Assembly: GCF_900102545.1 (NCBI RefSeq)
Contig: NZ_FNBN01000008.1
Location: 252,019 to 316,018 of the forward strand
DNA: 64,000 bases
Direction: 5' to 3'
From: Chitinophaga filiformis
Lineage (GTDB): Bacteria > Bacteroidota > Bacteroidia > Chitinophagales > Chitinophagaceae
Position numbers and translations under genes: made by a program. This document shows positions 1-9,538 of this stretch, one piece after another. The notes beneath the pieces are model-generated. The model saw nothing but the letters and a program-made list of their open reading frames with translations, was not told where the DNA came from and searched no databases. Numbering within the stretch: position 1 is the first letter of the stretch; the number at the start of each line of letters is the position of its first letter.

Positions 1-116
1 AGAGCTTTCCTTTACCCTAATGCGGTGAGCACTAACGCTTGCCTTACTAAGGAAATGTGTATTTATCTGGACGCGCTGATAACGCGGATTTAAAACCAAT
101 CTGTAAAAAATTATTT

Positions 117-124
117 TACTTTTG
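117..124 (+). promoter_or_regulatory. Candidate -7 box of the AraC-type regulator gene
   Basis: The octamer TACTTTTG fits the Bacteroidota housekeeping -7 consensus TAnnTTTG exactly and ends 33 bp before the ATG at 158. No convincing -33 TTG element was seen at the usual spacing. The match is real; promoter function is inferred. Confidence 0.45.
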
Positions 125-157
125 CTCAGGAGCACGCACCCTCCTTAAAGTAAAACA

Positions 158-1069
158 ATGAAAAATACAACTGTGGCCACCGGCGCCGGTATTCCCTACC
201 ATACTTTTGCTGAACTGCTTTCCATGCTGGAAGGGCTCCAGCATACCGAAGGCCTGTTCATTGTAACGGAGGAGGACGACATCCGCATGAGGAACCTGGT
301 GCAATACCCCTTCCGTTCGGATCATTTTATTATCATCATGCAGGTGGAAGGAAGCTCCCAGGTAAGGATCAACACGACAGACTTTCATATCCATGAAAAA
401 CAGGTATTGTTAATTCCACCTACTGCCGTGCGCCAGTTCCAGGAAGTGGAACCCGGCAACCGCTTTGCAGGGCTGGTATTCACTGCCGGCTTCGTAGCCA
501 GGAGTGGTATCAGTAAGAAAGATGCCGAAATGCTGGACTTCTTTTCTGCCAGCCTCCCGGGCTTCGACCTGAAACCAGCCGAATTTGACCGGTTATTGAG
601 CATGTTGATGCTGCTGCGGGAAAAGTACACTTCCACCGATGGGCTGCCTGCAGATCAGCAGGTTATCTTTTACCTATTCCTGGCTTTCTTATACGAACTG
701 CGGTCAGTTTATATGCGTAACAACAGCGACAAAAAGATACAGCTCACCAGGAAGGAAGATATCACCATGCGCTTTATCAAGCTGTTGAATGATTTCTGCA
801 GAGAGGAGCGAAGTGTGTTATTTTACGCTGCACAAATGAACGTGACACCCCGTTACCTGACCCAGACGGTGAAAGAGGTGACCGGCAGATCGGCCGGAGA
901 ACTCATAGACGAAATGGTGATCATGGAGGCCAAGCTATTACTGAATGACATTTCCGTTTCCCTTGCGCAGATAGCCGAACAGCTGTATTTCAGCGATCAG
1001 TTCTTCTTCAGCAAATTCTTTAAGCGCAATACGGGTATTACCCCCTCCGAATACAGGAAACTGTCCTGA
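158..1069 (+). CDS. AraC-family transcriptional regulator
   Basis: A 303-residue regulator. Residues about 35-150 look like an AraC-type N-terminal sensing (cupin-like) domain. Residues about 205-303 form a double helix-turn-helix, ending in the typical AraC signature around SLAQIAEQLYFSDQFFFSKF and GITPSEYRK. There is no signal peptide or membrane segment, so it acts in the cytoplasm. It lies 137 bp upstream of an RND efflux operon on the same strand, and the gap between them carries ATGTC/GACAT repeats, so it probably controls that operon. The inducer cannot be read from the sequence. Confidence 0.88.
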   Translation: MKNTTVATGAGIPYHTFAELLSMLEGLQHTEGLFIVTEEDDIRMRNLVQYPFRSDHFIIIMQVEGSSQVRINTTDFHIHEKQVLLIPPTAVRQFQEVEPGNRFAGLVFTAGFVARSGISKKDAEMLDFFSASLPGFDLKPAEFDRLLSMLMLLREKYTSTDGLPADQQVIFYLFLAFLYELRSVYMRNNSDKKIQLTRKEDITMRFIKLLNDFCREERSVLFYAAQMNVTPRYLTQTVKEVTGRSAGELIDEMVIMEAKLLLNDISVSLAQIAEQLYFSDQFFFSKFFKRNTGITPSEYRKLS

Positions 1070-1076
1070 CCCCTAA

Positions 1077-1120
1077 ATGTCATATGTCGTTTTAGACATA
1101 TACTCTCTACTTTCAGACAT
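1077..1120. promoter_or_regulatory. Candidate operator upstream of the RND efflux operon
   Basis: CATATGTC (1081-1088) and GACATATA (1095-1102) form a near-perfect inverted repeat around a 6-bp centre. A further ATGTC lies at 1077 and a further GACAT at 1116. These sit between the AraC-type regulator gene and the efflux operon, just before the likely promoter, as an autogenous or operon-specific binding site would. The repeats are visible; the assignment to this regulator is inferred. Confidence 0.4.
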
Positions 1121-1142
1121 TCCCCGGACACCGACTTATCCG

Positions 1143-1150
1143 CAACTTTG
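1143..1150 (+). promoter_or_regulatory. Possible -7 box of the RND efflux operon
   Basis: CAACTTTG differs from TAnnTTTG at its first base and lies about 57 bp before the ATG at 1207, downstream of the candidate operator. The -33 region is not recognisable, so this is only a suggestion. Confidence 0.3.
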
Positions 1151-1206
1151 CCCCAGCATTTTAACTCCTGGCAAAGGAGAGTAGCAATTTCTAAATATAC
1201 AGACTC

Positions 1207-2235
1207 ATGAAGTTTTTTCTTGGAAGAGCTCCATTCGTACTGGCTTTGCCGGTACTGGCTTCCTGCGGCCATAAGCAGCCCGGAAGCATCAGACAGGATG
1301 CCGTAAAAGTAATGGTACAAAAGATAACATCCGACGCAAGACCGGAAGTACTACACTATCCCGGGGCTATTGAAGCCGACAACACCGTAACACTTGGCTT
1401 TTCTGTTGCAGGAAGGGTAACGACGGTCAGCATACAGGAAGGACAGCAGGTACGCGAAGGACAATTGCTGGCCACCATTGAAACCGAAGAATATGTCAGC
1501 GCCTTACAAAGTGCTAAAGCAGCGGAAGACCAGGCTGCAGATAATTTTAAACGCTTAAAGGAACTGCATGATAAGGGTAGTTTGCCTGAAAGGGACTATA
1601 TCGCCGCCAGATCAGCCCTATCACAGGCAGAAGCGAATGTGCGCGTGGCCGCTAAAAGGCTGGCGGATACAAAACTCTATGCACCTTACACAGGTATCAT
1701 CTCCGCTAAGCTGATCGACAAAGGCGCTACCGCTTCCCCCGGAGTACCTGCTTTCACCATATTGAAGACGGACCAGGTATATGCCAAAGCGCCTGTTACA
1801 GAAAGCGACATCAGCAAACTCGCTGTGGGGAAAGAAGTATTGGTGATCATTCCTGTATTGAACGACAGTTTAAAAGGCGCTGTTACGATCATTAACCCGC
1901 AGGCAGATAACAGCTCCAGGACTTATGCAGTAAAAGTAAGACTCACCAACAAAGCAGAAAAGTTACTACCCGGTATGCTGACTGAAATGCTGGTATATAC
2001 AGGCAGAGCGCAGGAAAAGATTGTGATACCTGCTGCTTCCATTGTACGTGATGCCGATGACATTACTTATGTATTCGTAGCCAATGATCAGCATAAAGCC
2101 ATCCGCAGGCGTATTACAGCCGCTGGTGTTACTGGCAATAATGAAGTGATCGTGCAGGAGGGATTGCAGGCAGGCGACAAGCTCATAACTGAAGGCCAGA
2201 CACGTCTCGAAGACGGTAGCAGCATCCAGTTCTGA
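1207..2235 (+). CDS. RND efflux periplasmic adaptor (membrane fusion) protein
   Basis: A 342-residue HlyD/AcrA-type adaptor that would link an inner-membrane RND pump to an outer-membrane channel. The N-terminus is a lipoprotein signal with lipobox LASC, so it is probably lipid-anchored. It is followed by a biotinyl-lipoyl half (about 55-90, including GRVTTVSIQEGQQVREGQLL), a coiled-coil hairpin rich in A/E/K (about 95-140), the second lipoyl half (YAPYTGIISAKLIDKGATAS), a beta-barrel domain and a membrane-proximal domain. It is the first gene of a three-gene operon, with 37 bp to the pump gene. The substrate is not predictable. Confidence 0.92.
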   Translation: MKFFLGRAPFVLALPVLASCGHKQPGSIRQDAVKVMVQKITSDARPEVLHYPGAIEADNTVTLGFSVAGRVTTVSIQEGQQVREGQLLATIETEEYVSALQSAKAAEDQAADNFKRLKELHDKGSLPERDYIAARSALSQAEANVRVAAKRLADTKLYAPYTGIISAKLIDKGATASPGVPAFTILKTDQVYAKAPVTESDISKLAVGKEVLVIIPVLNDSLKGAVTIINPQADNSSRTYAVKVRLTNKAEKLLPGMLTEMLVYTGRAQEKIVIPAASIVRDADDITYVFVANDQHKAIRRRITAAGVTGNNEVIVQEGLQAGDKLITEGQTRLEDGSSIQF

Positions 2236-2272
2236 GCCATTTTCTGTCATTACTAAAATCATTCGAAACAAG

Positions 2273-5200
2273 ATGAATAAGCCGAGAAAAATGCATTTCC
2301 TGGAGGCCGCCATGAAGCATAAACAGGTCGTTATTGTCGTAACGTTCCTGCTGCTGATCATAGGCACCTTTGCACTCCTGAATATGCCCCGTAGTGAGAA
2401 TCCCAGGATAGATATGCCTACCGCGCTTGTCTACGCCATTTATCCGGGTGCTGATGAGAAACAGGTAGAACAGGAAGTAACAAAAAAAATAGAACAATAT
2501 CTCTTCTCCTTTGAAGAAGTAAAGAAACGTAGTACCAAGTCCGAAACCCGGGAAGGACAAACCTTTGTGACCACGGAGATATTCACCGAAGTAAAAGACA
2601 GGAAGAAGTTCTGGCACACATTGCAACTTGATATGGACGCCAGGTTGAAGCCGCAGTTGCCGGTAGGTGTAATCGGACCATTCGTGAACAGCAACTTCAG
2701 TAATGTGACTGCGATGATCATTGGAGTATCATCTCCCATCCGTAGTTATGCTGAAATTGAATCTTATCTCGATAAACTGGAAGATGGCCTGAAGACTATT
2801 CCGGTGGTATCGAAGATCAACCGCTCAGGGGTGCAGAAGCGTCAGCTGTATATCAACGTAAACGATGAGAAGATCCGGCAGTATGGTTTTGACGTTTCCA
2901 GCCTGATAGGCGTGCTGCAACAGCAGAACGTAACGAACTATACCGGAGAGCTGAACATGGCTTCCAATTATATCATCCCTATCTACACCAACAGTCGCTA
3001 TAAAACGGAGAATGATGTGGCCAACCAGATCATCTTCAACAAACCCGATGGCACCATTGTACGCCTGAAAGACGTGGCTGCGATTGAGCGCCGCTTTGAA
3101 GAGCAGTCGTCTTATGTACGCATGGGAGAGAATAAAGCCATGGTATTGTCTATCGATATGCAACCGGGACGAAACATTGTACAGTTTGGAAAGGAAGTAG
3201 AAGCGAAGATCAAAGATATAGAAAGTACGTTCCCCGAGGATGTGAAGATCACAACTATCGTGAATCAGCCGGAAGTAGTGGCAGAAAGTATCAGCCATTT
3301 CATGGTGGAATTTGGACTGGCTATTGGTTCTGTGATCATCGTGGTGATGTTGTTGCTGCCTTTCAGAGTAGCTGCTGTAGCATCTGTAGCAGCGCCGATC
3401 TCTATCCTGATCACTTTTGGTATCATGAATATCGTGGGACTGGAATTGCACCAGGTAACACTGGCAGCGCTGATCATTGTGCTGGGAATGGTGGTCGACA
3501 ATGCCATTGTGGTAGTAGACAATTACATCGAGAAACTGGATGAAGGGATTACTCCCTGGCAGGCGGCATGGCAGGCTGCTAAACAACTCACGCTGCCTAT
3601 ATTCACCGCCACACTGGCTATCATCTTTGCCTTTGCTCCATTGGCGTTGTTCATGGACGGTATTGCGAAAGACTTCATGGCATCATTGCCCATCACCATT
3701 GCCATTGCCTTGATCGCTTCCATGCTGGTGGCGCTGCTCTTAACACCTTATATGTGCTATGTGTTCATCAAAAAAGGACTGAAACACAAGATCAGCGACC
3801 GGCCTATGAAAAAGAACCTGCTCGACAGATTGCAAACTGCATTTGATAAGGGTGTTGAGTTCTGTTTCCGTTGGCCGAAAGCAACGATGCTGACAGGAGT
3901 AGCAGCAGTATTGCTGGCACTTGTCATCGCCGGTAAAGTAGATCCGGAATTCTTCCCGATCAGCGAACGCAATCAGTTCAACATGGAGGTATGGTTGCCT
4001 TCCGGTTCTTCCCTGCAACAGACAGAAGAAACTGTAAAGCGACTGGAAGCGGTGCTGAAAAAAGATAAACGCGTGGTGCAGATCACCAGTTTTATGGGTA
4101 TGAGTTCACCACGTTTCCATACTTCCTATGCGCCGGAAACGCCTCGCAGGAACTACGCGCAGGTATTTATCACGACTACCAGCAGTGAAGCCAGTGAAGA
4201 GATGGTACATGAGTATCTGCAATCCTTAAAAGGCTTCCTGCCTGATGGTAATATCAAACTGAAACAACTGAGCTTCCAGGAAGGCGCTCCCATTGCTGTC
4301 CGCGTAATCGGCGATAATAGCAGCGATCAGAAGAAAGTAGCCGCCCAGGTCAAAAAGATCCTGGAGAACGCCAAAGGTACCAACTGGGTAAGACTGGATT
4401 GCGAGGAAGACTATTTTGGTATCCGCTTACAGATCAATGAAGATAAGGCGAACCGCCTGGGGATCTCAAACCAGGCTATTACACAGACCCTGGGCGCGGG
4501 ATTGAAAGGATATGCGCTGTCTACAATGTGGGAAGGCGATAAGCCGGTGGACATCTTCCTGCGCTACGATTCTGCCAGTCGCAGGGATGCGCAGGCACTC
4601 GAAAACCTGCATGTAACCACCCGTTACGGTGATAAGATCCCTTTGAAAGAAGTAGCATCGCTTACTGCTGCCTGGCATACAGGCATGATCGCGCACAGGA
4701 ATGGACTGAGAACATTATCTGTATTATCCGAAGCCCAGCTGGGACAAAAACCTTCGCGCATCCTGAAAGCCGTACAGCCACAGATTGACCAGTTAAAGCT
4801 GCCGCCCGGTATTCGCATAGCATATGGAGGTGATGCAGAATCATCCGCAGATAACCAGCCTTCTATGATGGTATCGCTGGGAGTAAGCCTGATCCTCATC
4901 TTCCTGACTTTATTATTCCAGTTCAAGAACCTGGGTAAAACGCTGATCATATTAGCCACTTTCCCGCTTAGTCTCCTGGGCGCCTTCTCTGGGCTATACC
5001 TCACAGGCAATCCGCTCGGTATGACCGCCTTTATGGGCATTATCAGCCTGATCGGAATCGTGGTGCGAAATGGGATCATCCTGGTGGATTATGCGGATGA
5101 ACTGGTACACGATCATGGTTACAAACTGAAAGCAGCGGCGCTGGCAGCAGCAAAGCGCAGGATGCGCCCGATATTCCTGACTTCATCTGCCGCTGCTGTT

Positions 5201-5407
5201 GGGGTAGTGCCAATGATCATCAGTAAGTCGCCTATGTGGGCGCCGCTGGGTAGCGTACTGGCTTTCGGTCTGATTGTATCCATGGCCCTGACGCTTTTTG
5301 TAGTGCCTGTGCTCTACGCCCAGTTCATTAAACCGCAACCGGCCACGCCGGAGTTGCCTCAGGCGGATGCCGATGCTCCTGTACAGTATAAACCCGTACA
5401 TGCATAA
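2273..5407 (+). CDS. RND efflux transporter, inner-membrane pump subunit
   Basis: A 1044-residue, 12-helix AcrB-type proton-driven pump of normal family length, with two large periplasmic loops. TM4 carries GMVVDNAIVVVDN, with D409 at the position of AcrB D408 but Asn410 instead of a second Asp. TM10 carries GIVVRNGIILVD, with Arg where AcrB has the relay Lys940. This variant relay argues for a non-HAE1 RND subgroup. The gene is preceded by the adaptor and followed 44 bp later by a TolC-like channel, giving a complete tripartite pump. The cargo (drug, solvent or metal) is unknown. Confidence 0.94.
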   Translation: MNKPRKMHFLEAAMKHKQVVIVVTFLLLIIGTFALLNMPRSENPRIDMPTALVYAIYPGADEKQVEQEVTKKIEQYLFSFEEVKKRSTKSETREGQTFVTTEIFTEVKDRKKFWHTLQLDMDARLKPQLPVGVIGPFVNSNFSNVTAMIIGVSSPIRSYAEIESYLDKLEDGLKTIPVVSKINRSGVQKRQLYINVNDEKIRQYGFDVSSLIGVLQQQNVTNYTGELNMASNYIIPIYTNSRYKTENDVANQIIFNKPDGTIVRLKDVAAIERRFEEQSSYVRMGENKAMVLSIDMQPGRNIVQFGKEVEAKIKDIESTFPEDVKITTIVNQPEVVAESISHFMVEFGLAIGSVIIVVMLLLPFRVAAVASVAAPISILITFGIMNIVGLELHQVTLAALIIVLGMVVDNAIVVVDNYIEKLDEGITPWQAAWQAAKQLTLPIFTATLAIIFAFAPLALFMDGIAKDFMASLPITIAIALIASMLVALLLTPYMCYVFIKKGLKHKISDRPMKKNLLDRLQTAFDKGVEFCFRWPKATMLTGVAAVLLALVIAGKVDPEFFPISERNQFNMEVWLPSGSSLQQTEETVKRLEAVLKKDKRVVQITSFMGMSSPRFHTSYAPETPRRNYAQVFITTTSSEASEEMVHEYLQSLKGFLPDGNIKLKQLSFQEGAPIAVRVIGDNSSDQKKVAAQVKKILENAKGTNWVRLDCEEDYFGIRLQINEDKANRLGISNQAITQTLGAGLKGYALSTMWEGDKPVDIFLRYDSASRRDAQALENLHVTTRYGDKIPLKEVASLTAAWHTGMIAHRNGLRTLSVLSEAQLGQKPSRILKAVQPQIDQLKLPPGIRIAYGGDAESSADNQPSMMVSLGVSLILIFLTLLFQFKNLGKTLIILATFPLSLLGAFSGLYLTGNPLGMTAFMGIISLIGIVVRNGIILVDYADELVHDHGYKLKAAALAAAKRRMRPIFLTSSAAAVGVVPMIISKSPMWAPLGSVLAFGLIVSMALTLFVVPVLYAQFIKPQPATPELPQADADAPVQYKPVHA

Positions 5408-5451
5408 AGAGAAACGGCATCTTTTCAAACCGTTCAATTTTAATTAAGCAA

Positions 5452-6744
5452 ATGAGTATAGTTCGATATATAACGCCACTCCTTGTAAGTACTGCATTGT
5501 TAGCATCGCAGTACACGACAGCCCAGCGGGTGCTGACACTTGAAGAAGCAAGGAAGCTGGCGGTGACGAGGAATAACAACCTGCGCGCTGCGGAGGAAAA
5601 GATTGGCGCTGCAAAGGCGCAAAAGGCGATAGCTGGCGCAAAGGATAAGCCTACGCTGGATGGCTCGGTGACAGGTTTTTACTTCAGCTCTCCGCTGAAT
5701 AAGCTCTTGCCGGAGTATGGGGTTAGTCCGATGGTCACTGCTTCACAACCGCTTTATTCTGGCGGTAAAATAAAGCTGGGTAAAGCAGCTGCCGACAAAG
5801 GTCTAGAAATAGCTGAAGAGCAAAAGGCACTGACAACAGCCGAGGTGATACTGGCAACGGAAAGCGCTTACTGGCAGGTAGTTGCCGCAAAGGAAAAGAT
5901 CAAACTGGCAGATCAGTATGCAAAGCAGCTGGACGGCTTGTATCGCGAGCTCAATAACGCTTATACGGCTGGTCTGACTTATAAGAATGATCTTCTGCAG
6001 GTAAAGGTACAACAGAACGACAATCAACTCAATCTTATCCGTACCAATGATGCCTGGGTATTAGCCCGGTTAAACCTGGCTCAGATTACCGGTCTGGGAG
6101 ACAGCACTGACTTTGTTCTTCCGGATTCGGTACTGGGCGAATTCAACAACGGCACCTTGCACCGTTCAATGGAGGAAATAGCGGCAAACAGGCCTGAGAT
6201 AAAGATCCTGCAGAAATCTCTTGAATCTGAAAAGATCCAGGAGAAGATCCTGAAAGCTGACTTCAGACCCTCTGTGGGATTAAGTGCAGGCGGTCTGGCG
6301 GGCTTCGGAAAGCAGGGCATCAACCTGGGGAATCCTTCCAGCAATGCCTTTGCCGCTTACTATGGCATGTTGCAGATAAGTATGCCGATACTGGATTGGG
6401 GGCAGCGTAAACAGAAGATTAAACAGCAGCAACATAACATCACTGCACAACAATACCAGCTGCAGGAAACAAAAGAGAAGATATCACTGGAAGTACAGCA
6501 GGCATATCTGCAGCTGAATGAATCGGCTAAACGTATTGAGCTATCCGGCGCGTCACTGGAACAGGCGGAAGAGAATCTAAGACTGAGCAATGACCGTTTA
6601 AAGGCTGGCACTATCACTGGCCAGGATGTGCTGGAGGCTCAAACTATCTGGCAGCAGGCAAACAGTAATATCATTGATGCCAAAACAGCTTATCGCATCA
6701 GTGAAGCGAATCTGTATAAGATATTAGGTATGACACGGTTTTAG
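5452..6744 (+). CDS. TolC-family outer-membrane efflux channel
   Basis: A 430-residue protein with a Sec signal peptide ending near TAQR. It has two repeats of long alpha-helical heptad-like segments (about residues 25-215 and 230-430) typical of TolC/OprM. Motifs include LTLEEARKLAVTRNNNLRAA at the N-terminal repeat and RLKAGTITGQDVLEAQT in the second repeat. It would form the outer-membrane duct for the pump encoded just upstream. It is the last gene of the operon; a strong terminator follows about 90 bp downstream. Confidence 0.93.
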   Translation: MSIVRYITPLLVSTALLASQYTTAQRVLTLEEARKLAVTRNNNLRAAEEKIGAAKAQKAIAGAKDKPTLDGSVTGFYFSSPLNKLLPEYGVSPMVTASQPLYSGGKIKLGKAAADKGLEIAEEQKALTTAEVILATESAYWQVVAAKEKIKLADQYAKQLDGLYRELNNAYTAGLTYKNDLLQVKVQQNDNQLNLIRTNDAWVLARLNLAQITGLGDSTDFVLPDSVLGEFNNGTLHRSMEEIAANRPEIKILQKSLESEKIQEKILKADFRPSVGLSAGGLAGFGKQGINLGNPSSNAFAAYYGMLQISMPILDWGQRKQKIKQQQHNITAQQYQLQETKEKISLEVQQAYLQLNESAKRIELSGASLEQAEENLRLSNDRLKAGTITGQDVLEAQTIWQQANSNIIDAKTAYRISEANLYKILGMTRF

Positions 6745-6836
6745 TATAGGCTTTGTGTTTTGATAGGCGGATCCGGGTTCGTATACTTCCCCGGATTATC
6801 AAAACCAGGGTATAAACAGTTGTAGGTTTAAGCAAT

Positions 6837-6869
6837 ACACCGGTGCAGTCCTGCACTGGTGTTTTTGTT
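6837..6869 (+). terminator. Rho-independent terminator of the RND operon
   Basis: A 12-bp stem (ACACCGGTGCAG paired with CTGCACTGGTGT, one G-T pair) with a 2-base loop, followed directly by a T-rich tract. It is preceded by the 14-mer AGTTGTAGGTTTAA, which also precedes the terminator at 28012. Confidence 0.85.
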
Positions 6870-6960
6870 TATGTGTATAAAGGATTGCGTATTGCTATTG
6901 CCGGGAAACAATACGAAATGACAAAACACAATAGCCACTACGGCGGGGCCAATTGTTTGT

Positions 6961-7335
6961 CGCCCTGGGTTTCAACCCGGGGGCCATGTGTTTGTATAAC
7001 CGATATATAATCCCGGGAATCCGTGTTTACAACAAACGTCATTAACAAAACATAATAGACTCCGTTAGGAGTCTCAGTGTTTGTAGCGCGGGGTGATAAC
7101 CCCGGGTTACGTGTTTGTAGCGCGGGGTGATAACCCCGGGGTTACGTGTTTGTATAACCGATATATAATCCCGGGAATCCGTGTTTACAACAAACGTCAT
7201 TAACAAAACATAATAGACTCCGTTAGGAGTCTCAGTGTTTGTAGCGCGGGGTGATAACCCCGGGTTACGTGTTTGTAGCGCGGGGTGATAACCCCGGGGT
7301 TACGTGTTTGTAGCGCGGGAGTTCACCCCCGGGTG
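6961..7335. repeat. Intergenic field of small hairpin (REP-like) repeats
   Basis: The 746-bp gap between the efflux operon and the metallopeptidase gene holds no plausible gene. It contains a series of GC-rich hairpins: CTGGGTT/AACCCGG near 6965, repeated units of GTGTTTGTAGCGCGGGG followed by TGATAACCCCGGG, and a GACTCC-GTTA-GGAGTC hairpin at 7058-7073 and 7216-7231. Related units occur at 29153-29205. They look like a dispersed REP-type family. No transposase or REP-associated transposase is visible in the window. Confidence 0.8.
6988..7303. repeat. Exact 158-bp tandem duplication
   Basis: Positions 6988-7145 and 7146-7303 read identically when compared base by base. Each copy contains one GACTCC/GGAGTC hairpin and two GTGTTTGTAGCGCGGGG hairpins. 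The identity points to a recent duplication, or to an assembly collapse or expansion hot spot. Confidence 0.9.
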
Positions 7336-7490
7336 TCTACGCCCGCAGGTTTCAACCCAAACCACACCGCCCCCCATTGAAAAATACAAACCAGTTGGTA
7401 TTGCCATAGTTTCATATTCTCGGTAATTTTATACTACAAATTTCGGCGACACTCCGCTTTTGCTTTACTACCCCACCAATCTCGTAATAT

Positions 7491-9530
7491 ATGATCAAGA
7501 AACCTCCATTCCGCAAGCTGAGAGGGTACGCGTTTGACCCTTCTTTATCCCTTAATCTCGACACTGCCGTCATTAACAATATCACCTATAAAGTTCGCTG
7601 GGAAGATAAAGATGACCCCGACCCGGAAAGGCGGCTTAAATCTGGTCCGAGAGGGGAGTACCTCGAAGTGGTTGACTATGATCCTACGGTCGATAAATTC
7701 TATGCCCCGGTAGATCTTGATCATCCTTATATTCTGGCACAGGACGGATTAAATCCTTCCGGCAGCAATCCGCAGTTTCATCAGCAAATGGTGTATGCCG
7801 TAGCCATGACCACCATTAAAAACTTTGAAGCAGGATTGGGCCGGCCCGTGCTATGGAGTTCACGCCAGGTAATGATGGACGAACAGGTAAACGGGAATCC
7901 GCCGGAGAAGAAGGCAACTTCTGTATATGTGCCCACCTTACGTATTTATCCGCATGCAATGAGAGAGGCGAATGCCTATTATTCTCCTCAGAAAAAGGCA
8001 CTCTTATTCGGTTACTTTTCTGCACAACCTGCTGATGTTACTTTGCAGATGCCTGATGCGCTCACCTTTACCTGTCTTAGCCACGATATTATTGCACATG
8101 AAACCACGCATGCTATCCTGGATGGCTTGCATCAAAGCTATACGGAAAGCAGTAATCCCGATGTATTGGCGTTTCATGAAGCCTTTGCAGACATTGTTGC
8201 ATTGTTCCAACATTTCACTTTTTCTGATGTCTTGAAAAACCAGATTGCGGCAACAAGAGGAGACCTGGCCGCGCAAAACCTGTTGGGTAAGTTGGCACAG
8301 GAATTTGGTATTGCCATTGGCAGTTATGGCTCTCTTCGTGACGCTATTGGCACCTTTGACAAAAAAACGAAAACATGGAAACCAAATGAACCCAATGGAG
8401 ATGAGTACAGGAAATTCATGGAGCCACACCAGCGCGGCGCGATACTTGTCTCTGCTATATTTGAGGCTTTTCTCTCTATCTATAAAAACAGGATCAGTGA
8501 TCTTTTGCGTATTGCCAGTAATGGATCGGGTATACTGCCACAGGGGCAGCTAAGCCCCGATCTGGTAAACCGCATGGCCGCTGAAGCCGGAAAAACCGCA
8601 CAGCATGTATTGAATATGTGTATACGGGCATTGGACTATTGTCCACCCGTAGATATTACTTTTGGTGATTATCTGCGGGGAATCATTACGGCTGATACAG
8701 ACCTGGTGGAAGACGATAGCCGCGATTACCGGCTAGCGTTCATTGATGCTTTCCGTAAACGGGGCATTTATCCGAGTGGTATTAAACATCTTTCGATTGA
8801 AAGCCTTACTTACTCCATTCCAGATACATCTGGCATACAGGGGCAGATCAATGTTATCGTTAATTTTTTAAGGGAGTACAGAAGTGAAATACTGAATGAG
8901 AAAAGGAGAAGTGAAATCTTTAAGATTAACAAAAAATACATAGCGGGGCAATATGACGACAATGCTCCTAAGATCTACGGCCTGCATCGCCGCCTGCTGC
9001 AGAAGTTCGACAATTCCATTCAATTTGAAAAGCTGACCGGACTTTTATTTAGCGAAGGCGCTCGCGGGCTTGGAATAAGCACTTCTCATGCGTATGGGAA
9101 TGATGAAGGCAACTGGCCCAGTGTGTCAATTCAGTCGCTTCACCTGGCCTCACGTGTGGGTCCGGATGGTAACCAGGTAAATCAGATCATAGTAACCATG
9201 ATCCAGAGAGCGTATATGACCATTTCCCGTGACGGCAATCGTGAACCGGTGATTGTTCCGGGAAAAGCTAATGGCAACGTAAGAGTACTGGGGGGATGCA
9301 CGCTGATATTTGACCTGGACAGTCTGCAACTCCGGTATGCTATATCGAAGCCCTTACTGGACCTTGAAAAATTGAATGAGGGAGTACGTAAACTGAATAA
9401 GGGCCGTTGTAGCGCGCTCTTTCAACATCACCAGGATATGAGGATCGGGCAAAGCCGCTTTGAAGCATACTTCAGTATGGGGCCGGCAAATTCAAAGAAT
9501 GAACCTTTCTGTTTTCTTCATACACATTAA
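7491..9530 (+). CDS. HExxH metallopeptidase, gluzincin (M4/thermolysin-like), cytoplasmic
   Basis: A 679-residue protein without signal peptide or membrane helix. A gluzincin zinc site is visible: HETTH at 203-207 and FHEAFADIVAL, with the third ligand probably Glu230, 27 residues after the first His. In thermolysin this distance is 24. Downstream EPHQRGAILVSAIFEAF (about 308-324) resembles the C-terminal helices of M4 peptidases. The N-terminal ~190 residues and C-terminal ~250 residues are not recognised. It ends 8 bp before an MBL-fold hydrolase gene, so the two are surely co-transcribed. Lack of secretion signals argues against a classical exoprotease. The role is unknown; a toxin-like or regulatory intracellular protease is one possibility. 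Confidence 0.8.
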   Translation: MIKKPPFRKLRGYAFDPSLSLNLDTAVINNITYKVRWEDKDDPDPERRLKSGPRGEYLEVVDYDPTVDKFYAPVDLDHPYILAQDGLNPSGSNPQFHQQMVYAVAMTTIKNFEAGLGRPVLWSSRQVMMDEQVNGNPPEKKATSVYVPTLRIYPHAMREANAYYSPQKKALLFGYFSAQPADVTLQMPDALTFTCLSHDIIAHETTHAILDGLHQSYTESSNPDVLAFHEAFADIVALFQHFTFSDVLKNQIAATRGDLAAQNLLGKLAQEFGIAIGSYGSLRDAIGTFDKKTKTWKPNEPNGDEYRKFMEPHQRGAILVSAIFEAFLSIYKNRISDLLRIASNGSGILPQGQLSPDLVNRMAAEAGKTAQHVLNMCIRALDYCPPVDITFGDYLRGIITADTDLVEDDSRDYRLAFIDAFRKRGIYPSGIKHLSIESLTYSIPDTSGIQGQINVIVNFLREYRSEILNEKRRSEIFKINKKYIAGQYDDNAPKIYGLHRRLLQKFDNSIQFEKLTGLLFSEGARGLGISTSHAYGNDEGNWPSVSIQSLHLASRVGPDGNQVNQIIVTMIQRAYMTISRDGNREPVIVPGKANGNVRVLGGCTLIFDLDSLQLRYAISKPLLDLEKLNEGVRKLNKGRCSALFQHHQDMRIGQSRFEAYFSMGPANSKNEPFCFLHTH

Positions 9531-9538
9531 CTTTTGTT

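Noticed and set aside
2825-3586. 253-codon open frame on the minus strand
   Set aside because: It lies wholly inside the RND pump gene on the opposite strand and has a low-complexity His/Arg/Ser translation.
6988-7335. Repeat field resembling a CRISPR array
   Set aside because: The repeated units are palindromic and lie in a perfect tandem duplication; there are no unique spacers of even length and no cas genes.
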